Source: Bordetella sp. (lineage in GTDB: Bacteria; Pseudomonadota; Gammaproteobacteria; Burkholderiales; Burkholderiaceae_B). Taken from it: 5,237 bases of DNA. Where the stretch lies: assembly GCA_027450125.1 (NCBI GenBank), contig DAIDKG010000375.1, positions 1 through 5,237 of the forward strand, in the 5' to 3' direction. Each line of letters begins with the position of its first letter. Position 1 is the first letter of the stretch. The position numbers were made by a program, and so were the translations under genes. Of this stretch, positions 1-5,237 are shown in pieces. The notes below the pieces were generated by a model. The model searched no databases. It was not told the DNA's origin and was given only the letters and a program-made list of their open reading frames with translations.

Positions 1-102
1 CTCTGCTCCTTCGAGCTTGAGGAGCAGGGCGAGGCGGCCCGCCGGCTGACCGAGATGGTCCCGAGCGCCGAGCTCGTCCGGTTCACCACGTCCGGCACCG
101 AG
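1..102 (+). pseudogene. Class III aminotransferase fragment (glutamate-1-semialdehyde aminomutase-like), truncated at a breakpoint
   Basis: Reading frame 1 is open from the window edge and encodes about 34 residues, including EMVPSAELVRF followed by TTSGTE. This matches the conserved block of PLP-dependent class III aminotransferases of the glutamate-1-semialdehyde aminomutase (HemL) type, where an acidic helix, VPSAE-VRF and (N/S)SGTEA lead into the phosphate-binding region. In an intact protein the next residues would continue as an A-T-x-A-x-R-x-A-R type helix. Here the frame instead runs into the antisense of fdsA (TTWPSMVRV...), which has no family resemblance. Both ends are therefore missing: the N-terminus lies outside the window and the C-terminus is lost at the junction near 92-108. 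The exact substrate cannot be told from so short a piece. The fragment has no functional link to the formate dehydrogenase genes beside it. Confidence 0.72.
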
Positions 103-197
103 ACGACCTGGCCGTCTATGGTCAGAGTGACGAGCTGCTGCGAGACGCGTGCCGGGGTGCCCAGGTCGCGGTCGCGCTTGACGACGGTTTCCAACAT
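1..197 (-). CDS. fdsA: NAD-dependent formate dehydrogenase catalytic subunit FdsA, N-terminal stub only (chimeric or truncated)
   Basis: FdsA is the large molybdopterin and Fe-S subunit that oxidises formate to CO2 in the cytoplasm. The ATG at 197-195 follows a strong AGGAGA ribosome site (210-205) with 7 nt spacing and lies 24 nt after the fdsB stop. Residues 1-35 (start MLETVVKRDRDLGTPARVSQ, then LVTLTIDGQVVSVP) fit the FdsA N-terminus, the beginning of its [2Fe-2S] ferredoxin-like domain. Family members continue after VP with an A-G-T-S-V type stretch and then cluster cysteines. Here, from residue 36 (D-V-V-N-R-T-S-S...), that similarity is lost and the frame is simply the antisense of an aminotransferase fragment. 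The frame stays open to the window edge (about 65 codons), but only about 93-197 is genuine fdsA. All Fe-S, molybdopterin and catalytic regions of this ~950-aa family are absent. The identity of the stub is fairly sure; the cause of the break is unknown. Confidence 0.75.
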   Translation of the reverse strand, partial: MLETVVKRDRDLGTPARVSQQLVTLTIDGQVVSVPDVVNRTSSALGTISVSRRAASPCSSSSKEQ

Positions 198-204
198 GAG
201 GGTG

Positions 205-210
205 TCTCCT
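205..210 (-). promoter_or_regulatory. Ribosome binding site of fdsA
   Basis: The minus strand reads AGGAGA, 7 nt upstream of the fdsA ATG (197-195). It is a near-perfect Shine-Dalgarno sequence and fixes the fdsA start. It is almost the same as the site before fdsG, so these two starts appear to be strongly translated. Confidence 0.8.
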
Positions 211-221
211 TGCGTGCGCGA

Positions 222-1793
222 TTACGCGGCGGGCGCGGCGGCGCGGGAAGCGGCGACGCCGAAATCTTCGGGGTAATGGTTCAGTGCCGACAGCACCGGA
301 TACGGCGCCATGCCGCCCAGCGCGCACAGCGAGCCGCCCAGCATGGTGTCGCACAGATCCCGCAACAGCTGCACCTGCTGTTCGCGCTGAGGGCCTCCGG
401 CGATGATCTTGTCGATGGTTTCCACGCCGCGCGTGGACCCGATGCGGCAGGGCGTGCACTTGCCGCACGATTCGACTGCGCAGAACTCCATGGCGTAGCG
501 CGCCATGCGGGCCATGTCCACGGTATCGTCGAATGCAACCAGACCGCCGTGGCCTATCATGGCCGAAATGCCTACGTAGGCTTCGTAGTCGAGCGGCACG
601 TCCCATTGCGATTCGGGCAGGTAGGCGCCCAGCGGTCCGCCCACCTGCACCGCGCGCAGCGGCCGGCCCGAGGCCGATCCGCCGCCGAAGTCGTAGAGCA
701 GCTCGCGCAGCGTGAGGCCGAACGCCTTCTCGACCAGGCCCGCCTGCTTGAGATTGCCGGCCAGCTGGAAGGGCAGGGTGCCGTGCGAGCGGCCCACGCC
801 GTAGTCGCGGTAGTAGTTAGCCCCGCGCGCCAGGATGATGGGCACAGACGCCAGCGAGATCACATTGTTGATGATGGTGGGTTGGCCGAACAGGCCCTGA
901 ACGGCGGGCAGCGGCGGCTTGGCGCGCACCACGCCGCGCTTGCCCTCCAGGCTTTCCAGCAGCGAGGTTTCCTCGCCGCAGATATAGGCGCCGGCGCCCT
1001 TGCGCACTTCCAGCTCGAAGGTCCTGCCGCTGCCGTGGATGTCCGCGCCCAGCCAGCCTGCCTTGCGCGCTCGGGCAATGGCCTCCTCGAGAGCGGCGAT
1101 GGCGTGCGGGTACTCCGAACGCACGTAGATATAGCCCCGCGTGGCGCCCACGGCCAGGCCGGCGATGGCCATGCCTTCGATCAGCACATAGGGATCGCCT
1201 TCCATCAGCAGGCGGTCGGCGAACGTGCCCGAGTCGCCTTCGTCGGCGTTGCACACCACGTATTTCTGCGCCGCGCTGGCGGCCAGAACGGTCTTCCACT
1301 TGATGCCGGTAGGAAAGGCGGCGCCGCCGCGGCCGCGCAGGCCCGAGTTCAGGACCTCCTCGACAATCTGAGCGGGCGTCATCGTCAGCGCGCGCCGCAT
1401 GCCTTCCAGACCGCCATGGGCCGCGTAGTCTTCCAGCGACAAGGGGTCGGTGATGCCTACGCGGGCGAAAGTCAGTCGCTCCTGGTTCTTGAGATAGGCA
1501 ATATCCTCGGTGGGTCCGTGGCACAGCGCGTGTGCGCCGCCCTGCAGCCAGCCGGCATCGAAAAGCCCCGGCACGTCCTCGGGTTGCACCGGACCGTAAG
1601 CCACGCGGCCCTGCGGCGTGGCGATCTCGACCAGGGGTTCGAGCCACAGCAGTCCGCGCGAACCGTTGCGCACCAGGGCGATGGCGACGCCGCGTTTTTG
1701 CGCTTCGCGCTCGATGGCCGCGGCCACCGCATCGGCGTCCACGGCCAGCGCGGCGGCGTCGCGCGGCACGTAAATCTTGACGGGAGCGTTCAT
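222..1793 (-). CDS. fdsB: NAD-dependent formate dehydrogenase beta subunit FdsB (NuoF-like NADH/FMN subunit)
   Basis: This 523-aa diaphorase subunit passes electrons from the Fe-S chain through FMN to NAD+ in the soluble formate dehydrogenase. Residues 1-~110 form the extra N-terminal thioredoxin/ferredoxin-like domain of the Fds/Hox branch. The NuoF-type core follows: GLRGRGGAAFPTG (151-163, FMN/NADH glycine loop), CNADEGDSGTF (181-191), GAGAYICGEETSLLESLEG (266-284), PTIINNV (305-311), and the C-terminal [4Fe-4S] ligands C443, C446, C449 (ESCGKCTPCR) and C490. All expected motifs are intact and the length is normal for the family. I chose the ATG at 1793-1791 (MNAPVKIYVP) over an in-frame ATG at 1913, because the 40 extra residues would lie inside fdsG and look non-native. 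The start overlaps the fdsG stop (ATGA), with only a weak GGGG (1804-1801) upstream, so translational coupling is likely. The stop is TAA at 224-222. Confidence 0.93.
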   Translation of the reverse strand: MNAPVKIYVPRDAAALAVDADAVAAAIEREAQKRGVAIALVRNGSRGLLWLEPLVEIATPQGRVAYGPVQPEDVPGLFDAGWLQGGAHALCHGPTEDIAYLKNQERLTFARVGITDPLSLEDYAAHGGLEGMRRALTMTPAQIVEEVLNSGLRGRGGAAFPTGIKWKTVLAASAAQKYVVCNADEGDSGTFADRLLMEGDPYVLIEGMAIAGLAVGATRGYIYVRSEYPHAIAALEEAIARARKAGWLGADIHGSGRTFELEVRKGAGAYICGEETSLLESLEGKRGVVRAKPPLPAVQGLFGQPTIINNVISLASVPIILARGANYYRDYGVGRSHGTLPFQLAGNLKQAGLVEKAFGLTLRELLYDFGGGSASGRPLRAVQVGGPLGAYLPESQWDVPLDYEAYVGISAMIGHGGLVAFDDTVDMARMARYAMEFCAVESCGKCTPCRIGSTRGVETIDKIIAGGPQREQQVQLLRDLCDTMLGGSLCALGGMAPYPVLSALNHYPEDFGVAASRAAAPAA

Positions 1794-2275
1794 GAGCGCA
1801 CCCCGTCCCGGGCGGGCGATGTGCGCGCCGCATCGAGCAGGCGATCCAGCCGGGCCGCGGTGACGCGCGCGTGAGGCTGGCCGTCGAGCATCACGGCCGG
1901 CGATTGCGCGCACAGGCCCAGGCAGTACACCGGTTCGAGAGCGAATGCGCCATCGGCGCTGATCGCATGGAAGTCGCAGCCCAGGCGGGTACGGGCGTGG
2001 CCGGCCAGGGCCTCGCCGCCCATGGCCTGGCAGGATTCCGCGCGGCAGACTTCCAGCGTGTGGCGCGCGCCGGGCTCGCTGCGGAAATGCGGATAGAAGG
2101 TCATGACGCCATGCACTTCGGCGCGCGACAGGTTCAGCGCGGCGGCGATCTCGGGCACGGCATCGGCCGGAATATGGCCCAGCTCATCCTGGATGGCGTG
2201 CAGCATGGGCAGCAGCGCGCCGGGCATGTCGCGCATACGGGTCACGATATCGTTCACGACGGTTCGGTCATGCAT
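1790..2275 (-). CDS. fdsG: NAD-dependent formate dehydrogenase gamma subunit FdsG (NuoE-like [2Fe-2S] subunit)
   Basis: This 161-aa small electron-transfer subunit is homologous to the 24-kDa NuoE subunit of complex I and partners FdsB. Residues ~10-65 are the helical N-terminal part (PMLHAIQDELGHIP at 23-36; EVHGVMTFYPHF at 53-64, typical of NuoE). The thioredoxin-like [2Fe-2S] domain follows, with ligands C77 and C82 (CRAESC, C-x4-C) and C118 and C122 (CLGLC, C-x3-C). The ATG at 2275-2273 is preceded by AGGAG (2288-2284) at good spacing. An upstream in-frame ATG at 2401 would add 42 residues rich in Cys, His and Pro with no family match and would run through the promoter region. The gene is first in the minus-strand operon and its TGA overlaps the fdsB ATG by 4 nt. 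The gene order G-B-A is that of known fds operons. All cluster ligands are present. Confidence 0.92.
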   Translation of the reverse strand: MHDRTVVNDIVTRMRDMPGALLPMLHAIQDELGHIPADAVPEIAAALNLSRAEVHGVMTFYPHFRSEPGARHTLEVCRAESCQAMGGEALAGHARTRLGCDFHAISADGAFALEPVYCLGLCAQSPAVMLDGQPHARVTAARLDRLLDAARTSPARDGVRS

Positions 2276-2436
2276 CGTCGGGTCTCCTGAACCAGGCCGC
2301 TCGGGATGGATCCGCGGCTTTTCATGGGAACGCCTGATACCGATCAATATATGGTAGAAATAACATATTAATGGAGCAGGCTTTTGCTTACACTCACACA
2401 TTAATCCGGTTCTTTTTTGTGCTCAATAAGAAATAG
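2276..2436. promoter_or_regulatory. Divergent fdsG/regulator intergenic region with AT-rich island and candidate operator
   Basis: These 161 bp separate the fdsG start (minus) from the regulator start (plus) and must hold both promoters. The stretch 2340-2372 is strikingly AT-rich against a GC-rich background. It holds a short imperfect dyad, ATATG (2349-2353) and CATAT (2364-2368) with a 10 bp spacer, and ATATATGG/ATTAATGG (2347-2354 and 2367-2374), a 6-of-8 match repeated at a 20 bp step. ATTAAT occurs again at 2400-2405. AT-rich dyads of this kind are usual for ModE- and LysR-type sites, but I cannot match a defined consensus. No -35/-10 pair is clear enough to place a start site on either strand. 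Confidence 0.5.
2284..2288 (-). promoter_or_regulatory. Ribosome binding site of fdsG
   Basis: The minus strand reads AGGAG, 8 nt before the ATG at 2275-2273. It supports this start over the in-frame ATG at 2401, which has no such site. The surrounding AGGAGACCC resembles the AGGAGACACC before fdsA. Confidence 0.75.
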
Positions 2437-3519
2437 ATGACATATAAATTCCAGTTGAGCCTGCGCCCGCAGTGGTCGCTGGACAGCGCGCAGGACGAGC
2501 AGGATCTGCCGCTGGGCAGCGTCCTGTCGCTTTTGTCCGCCATCGATTCCATCGGCCATATCGCCGGCGCCTGCCGGGCCTGCGGCCTGTCCTACCGCCA
2601 TGCTTGGGGTGTGCTGCGGCGCTTCGAAAGCATTTTCGGCACGCCGCTGCTCATCACGCGCCGCCGCCAGGGCACCCAGCTGTCGGAGTTTGCCCGGCGT
2701 TTGCTGTGGGCCAACCGGCGCATCGAGGCGCGTCTGGCGCCCACGCTCGAAAGCATGGCTTCCGAACTGCAGGAAGAACTCGAACGCCTGCTGCCGCGCG
2801 TCGCGCCTCCGCACCTGCGCTTGCATGCCAGCCACGGTTTCGCGGTGGAGGCCATGATGCGGCATGTAAACAGCAACGGCCTGGGCCTGGAGCTGCGCTA
2901 TCGCACCGCCGTCGAGGCGCTGGCCTCGCTCGAGCGCAGCGAGTGCGACCTGGCGGGGTTTCAGGTGCCCTGCGGCGAATTCGAGCAGGCCATACTCGAG
3001 GACTATCGTCCCTGGCTGAATGCCGACGAGCACATGCTGATCCACCTGGCAGTGCGCAATACCGGCCTTTTCGTGCAGCCGGGCAATCCCAAGCGCATTA
3101 CCGGTATCTCCGACCTCGCGCGGCCCGACGTGCGTTTCGTCAATCGCCAGATCGGATCGAGCACGCGCCACCTGATCGCGGCCATGCTCGAGCGTGCGGG
3201 CCTGTCCACCAGCCAGGTGCAGGGCTACGACACCAGCGAGTTCACGCACATGGCCATCGCGGCGCACATCGCCAGCGGCATGGCCGACACCGGCGTGGGC
3301 GTCGAGACCGCAGCGCAGCGCTTCGGCCTGGAGTTCATTCTTCTCGCGCGCGAGCGCTATTTCTTCGCCGTGCGCAGGGCCGACATGGAGGCGCCGGCCA
3401 TGCGCGAGTTGCTGGACGTCATGCGCAGTCCGGCCTATATCGGCGAGCTCGATCTGTTGCCTGGATACGAGATGATCGACGTCGGTCGCGTCATGTCCTT
3501 GAAAGAGGCTTTCCCATGA
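2437..3519 (+). CDS. Transcriptional regulator with ModE/LysR-type HTH and periplasmic-binding-like sensor domain (FdsR-like)
   Basis: This 360-aa cytoplasmic DNA-binding protein probably controls the divergent fds operon and its own operon. Residues ~28-80 form a winged helix-turn-helix of the LysR/ModE N-terminal kind: [20 protein letters not shown], then [20 protein letters not shown] and a basic wing TRRRQGTQL. Residues ~82-118 form a long linker helix. Residues ~126-345 look like a PBP-like ligand-binding domain, with [15 protein letters not shown] (233-247, a likely anion/ligand loop), [19 protein letters not shown] (263-281) and ERYFFAVRR (306-314). The effector is not visible; formate, molybdate or a Moco-related molecule are all plausible. 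The ATG at 2437 has only a weak A-rich AAGAAA ahead of it, suggesting low expression. Its TGA overlaps the moaA ATG. The role as fds regulator is inferred from position and from the known fdsR beside fdsGBACD in Cupriavidus; the domain type is seen in the sequence. I leave the gene symbol empty. Confidence 0.85.
   Translation: MTYKFQLSLRPQWSLDSAQDEQDLPLGSVLSLLSAIDSIGHIAGACRACGLSYRHAWGVLRRFESIFGTPLLITRRRQGTQLSEFARRLLWANRRIEARLAPTLESMASELQEELERLLPRVAPPHLRLHASHGFAVEAMMRHVNSNGLGLELRYRTAVEALASLERSECDLAGFQVPCGEFEQAILEDYRPWLNADEHMLIHLAVRNTGLFVQPGNPKRITGISDLARPDVRFVNRQIGSSTRHLIAAMLERAGLSTSQVQGYDTSEFTHMAIAAHIASGMADTGVGVETAAQRFGLEFILLARERYFFAVRRADMEAPAMRELLDVMRSPAYIGELDLLPGYEMIDVGRVMSLKEAFP
3502..3508 (+). 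promoter_or_regulatory. Ribosome binding site of moaA, inside the regulator gene
   Basis: AAAGAGG lies 7 nt before the moaA ATG at 3516, within the last codons of the regulator. It decides the moaA start at the ATGA overlap, since the same frame is open far upstream. Confidence 0.65.
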
Positions 3520-4622
3520 GCAAGGTGATCTATCTCGCCGACGGCCGCACCGTGCAGCCCCGGCCGCGCCAGGCCCAGCCGCGCGCGCTCGGGCCAGGCG
3601 AGCCCCTGGCCGATGTCCGCGGCAGGCCCTTGCGCGATCTGCGCATTTCGGTCACCGACCGCTGCAATTTCCGCTGCAACTATTGCATGCCGCGTGAAGT
3701 GTTCGACAGCAGCTATGCCTTCATGCCGCATTCCGCGCTGCTCTCGTTCGAGGAAATCACGCGCCTGGCCGGCCTGTTCGCGCGGCTGGGCACCGAGAAG
3801 ATCCGCCTGACGGGCGGCGAGCCCCTGCTGCGCAAGAACATCGAATCCCTGGTCGCCATGCTGTCCGAGCTGCGAACGCCGCAAGGCCGGCCGCTGGACA
3901 TCACGCTCACGACCAACGGCGTCCTTCTGGCGCGCAAGGCCCGCGCGCTGAAAGACGCGGGCCTGAACCGCGTCACCGTGAGTCTGGACGCCCTCGATGC
4001 CGCCCTTTTCGCGCGCATGAGCGACAGCGACTTCACGCCCGACGATGTGCTGCGCGGGATCGACGCGGCGGCGCAGGCCGGGCTGGCGCCGATCAAGATC
4101 AACATGGTGGTGCGCCGTGGGCACAACGACGGGCAGATCCTGCCCATGGTGCGGCGTTTTCGCGGCACGGGCCATGTGCTGCGTTTCATCGAGTACATGG
4201 ATGTGGGCAATACCAACGGCTGGAATCTCGCCGAAGTCATGCCCACCCGCGAAGTCCTGGCGCGCATCGACGAGGCGTTTCCCCTGCAGGCCCTGGCCGA
4301 CGACACCATGGGCCGGGTGGCCGAACGCTGGCGCTATCGCGACGGCGCGGGCGAGATCGGCGTCATCTCCAGCGTGTCCCATGCCTTCTGCGGCGGATGC
4401 ACGCGCGCGCGCCTGTCGCCCGAGGGCAAGCTCTTTCTGTGCCTGTTCGCCGGCGCGGGGTACGACCTGCGCGAACCTTTGCGCGGCGGCGCCGACGATG
4501 CGCACCTGGCCGAACTGGTTGCCGGCATCTGGTCGCAGCGCGACGACAATTATTCCGAACGCCGCGCCCTGGGCGTCCCGGATGCCGGGGGAAAGATAGA
4601 AATGAGCTACATCGGTGGCTGA
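3516..4622 (+). CDS. moaA: GTP 3',8-cyclase MoaA (molybdenum cofactor biosynthesis, radical SAM)
   Basis: MoaA converts GTP to 3',8-cyclo-7,8-dihydro-GTP, the first step of molybdopterin synthesis, with MoaC acting next. The protein is 368 aa. After a ~36-residue Pro/Arg-rich N-terminal extension, the radical-SAM core starts with [20 protein letters not shown] and has the SAM-cluster cysteines C50-x3-C54-x2-C57. [10 protein letters not shown] (97-106) is the SAM-binding GGE motif, followed by TLTTNG (130-135) and VSLDAL (155-160). The second, substrate-binding [4Fe-4S] cluster has C292, C295 ([16 protein letters not shown]) and C309. The C-terminus ends in the Gly-Gly tail (MSYIGG) that inserts near the active site in MoaA. 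All catalytic features are intact. The ATG at 3516 overlaps the regulator stop (ATGA) and has AAAGAGG at 3502-3508. It is placed where its product serves the Mo-dependent formate dehydrogenase encoded divergently. Confidence 0.96.
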   Translation: MSKVIYLADGRTVQPRPRQAQPRALGPGEPLADVRGRPLRDLRISVTDRCNFRCNYCMPREVFDSSYAFMPHSALLSFEEITRLAGLFARLGTEKIRLTGGEPLLRKNIESLVAMLSELRTPQGRPLDITLTTNGVLLARKARALKDAGLNRVTVSLDALDAALFARMSDSDFTPDDVLRGIDAAAQAGLAPIKINMVVRRGHNDGQILPMVRRFRGTGHVLRFIEYMDVGNTNGWNLAEVMPTREVLARIDEAFPLQALADDTMGRVAERWRYRDGAGEIGVISSVSHAFCGGCTRARLSPEGKLFLCLFAGAGYDLREPLRGGADDAHLAELVAGIWSQRDDNYSERRALGVPDAGGKIEMSYIGG

Positions 4623-5237
4623 AAACCTGTCCGCAGGCGTGGCCGGGCTGATCCTGGCGGGCGGCCGCGGCATCCGCATGCGGCAGGCCGACAAGGGCCT
4701 GCTCGTGCTTGCCGGCCAGCCGCTCGTGGCGCATGTGGCGCAGCGCCTTGCGCCGCAGGTCCAGGCCTTGTTCATCAGCGCCAACCGCAATGCCGTGCGC
4801 TACGAGCAATACGGCAGGGTATTGCCCGACGATCCGGCATTCGGTGCCTGGTCCGGTCCGCTGGCTGGCGTGGCGGCGGGGCTGCGGGCCTGGTCCGGCC
4901 CCTGGCTGGTGGTGGCGCCATGCGATACGCCCTTTCTGCCGAGCGACCTGGCCGAACGCCTGATCGGCGCCGCCCAGGCGCAGGGCGCGCCGCTGGCGGT
5001 GGCCTGCGCGGGCGGACGCAGGCATTCGGTCTGCATGGCGCTGCGCACCACGCTCGCGAGCGATCTGTGCGGCTATCTGCGCGGGGGTGACCGCAAAGTC
5101 GACCTCTGGCAGGCGCGCGTGGGGGGCGTGCAGGTCGACTTCGACGATGCGCTCCAGGCGGATGCGCTGCGGGCGGGCGCGGCTGGGGCTTTCCTCAATA
5201 TCAATACCCCTGAAGACCTCTCGGCGGCCGAACTGAG
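4615..5237 (+). CDS. mobA: Molybdenum cofactor guanylyltransferase MobA (3' end cut by window)
   Basis: MobA transfers GMP from GTP to Mo-molybdopterin, giving the guanine dinucleotide form (MGD) used by DMSO-reductase-family enzymes such as formate dehydrogenase. 207 codons are visible, with no stop before the edge. The N-terminal Rossmann-like nucleotide site reads [12 protein letters not shown] (11-22) and ADKGL (25-29), followed by [15 protein letters not shown] (45-59), [10 protein letters not shown] (81-90), the metal-site segment [13 protein letters not shown] (100-112) and the late NINTPEDL (195-202). MobA is usually about 190-215 aa, so only a short tail should be missing. The GTG at 4615 gives [11 protein letters not shown] and overlaps the moaA end by 8 nt; it lacks a good Shine-Dalgarno and probably relies on coupling. 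Another GTG at 4639 is possible but would leave almost nothing before the first beta strand. Oddity: residues 23-24 are Arg-Gln where the family normally has Gly-Gly or Gly-x. Confidence 0.93.
   Translation, partial: MAENLSAGVAGLILAGGRGIRMRQADKGLLVLAGQPLVAHVAQRLAPQVQALFISANRNAVRYEQYGRVLPDDPAFGAWSGPLAGVAAGLRAWSGPWLVVAPCDTPFLPSDLAERLIGAAQAQGAPLAVACAGGRRHSVCMALRTTLASDLCGYLRGGDRKVDLWQARVGGVQVDFDDALQADALRAGAAGAFLNINTPEDLSAAEL

Noticed and set aside
1802..1816. GC-rich inverted repeat (CCCGTCCCGGGCGGG) near the end of fdsG, considered as terminator or attenuator
   Set aside because: It is inside coding sequence, has a 3-nt loop with a central mismatch and no T-run, and such palindromes are common at this GC content.
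210..1874. Long plus-strand open frame (554 codons) opposite fdsB and the end of fdsG
   Set aside because: It lies antisense to a fully convincing fdsB and has His/Gln/Arg/Ala-rich composition with no family motifs. This is the usual shadow of high-GC codon bias.
2372..2388. Sigma-54-like element (TGG ... TTGCT) before the regulator
   Set aside because: The GG (2373-2374) and GC (2386-2387) are separated by 11 nt, not the required 10, and the TGGCAC half is poor.
2276..2401. Upstream start for FdsG at 2401
   Set aside because: The added 42 residues have no family match and there is no ribosome site; the ATG at 2275 has AGGAG ahead of it.
2401..3267. Minus-strand open frame (288 codons) opposite the regulator
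   Set aside because: The plus-strand regulator has clear domains. The antisense frame is compositionally a shadow and would run into the divergent promoter.
2472..3515. Upstream in-frame extension of moaA, giving a 716-residue protein
   Set aside because: The extra 348 residues are an Arg/Ala/His-rich shadow of the regulator. The ATG at 3516 has a good ribosome site and gives a normal MoaA length.
3435..4790. Long minus-strand open frame (451 codons) opposite moaA and early mobA
   Set aside because: It is antisense to intact moaA, low in recognisable motifs and without a plausible ribosome site; a GC-bias shadow.

Overview
This looks like a GC-rich chromosomal segment from a betaproteobacterium of the Burkholderiales, probably Bordetella/Achromobacter-like (Alcaligenaceae). 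That placement is an inference from protein character, codon use and the gene set; it was not tested by a search. The theme is molybdenum-dependent formate oxidation: subunits of a soluble NAD+-dependent formate dehydrogenase (Fds type) are encoded divergently from a transcriptional regulator and two molybdenum-cofactor (Moco) biosynthesis genes.

Leftward half (minus strand, transcribed from about 2275 towards 1): fdsG (NuoE-like [2Fe-2S] subunit), fdsB (NuoF-like FMN/NADH/[4Fe-4S] subunit) and the first ~35 codons of fdsA (the catalytic Mo subunit). fdsG and fdsB overlap by 4 nt, and fdsB and fdsA are 24 nt apart, so they read as one operon. The fdsA match stops abruptly near position 92. 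From 1 to about 102 the opposite strand instead encodes a good fragment of a class III (glutamate-1-semialdehyde-aminomutase-like) aminotransferase. The two pieces meet tail to tail over an ~11 bp shared sequence, so the left edge is a breakpoint, either an assembly or amplification chimera or a real rearrangement.

Centre (2276-2436): a 161 bp divergent intergenic region with an AT-rich island and a short imperfect dyad, the natural place for promoters and an operator.

Rightward half (plus strand): a 360-aa regulator with a ModE/LysR-type helix-turn-helix and a periplasmic-binding-protein-like sensor domain, then moaA (radical SAM GTP 3',8-cyclase) and mobA (molybdenum cofactor guanylyltransferase, cut by the window end just before its expected C-terminus). 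Regulator/moaA overlap by 4 nt and moaA/mobA by 8 nt, which implies tight co-expression. A plausible reading is that the regulator adjusts formate dehydrogenase synthesis together with supply of the cofactor its catalytic subunit needs. I see no RNA genes, CRISPR arrays, insertion sequences or convincing terminators. Apart from the breakpoint, this is recognisable metabolism and not a new system.
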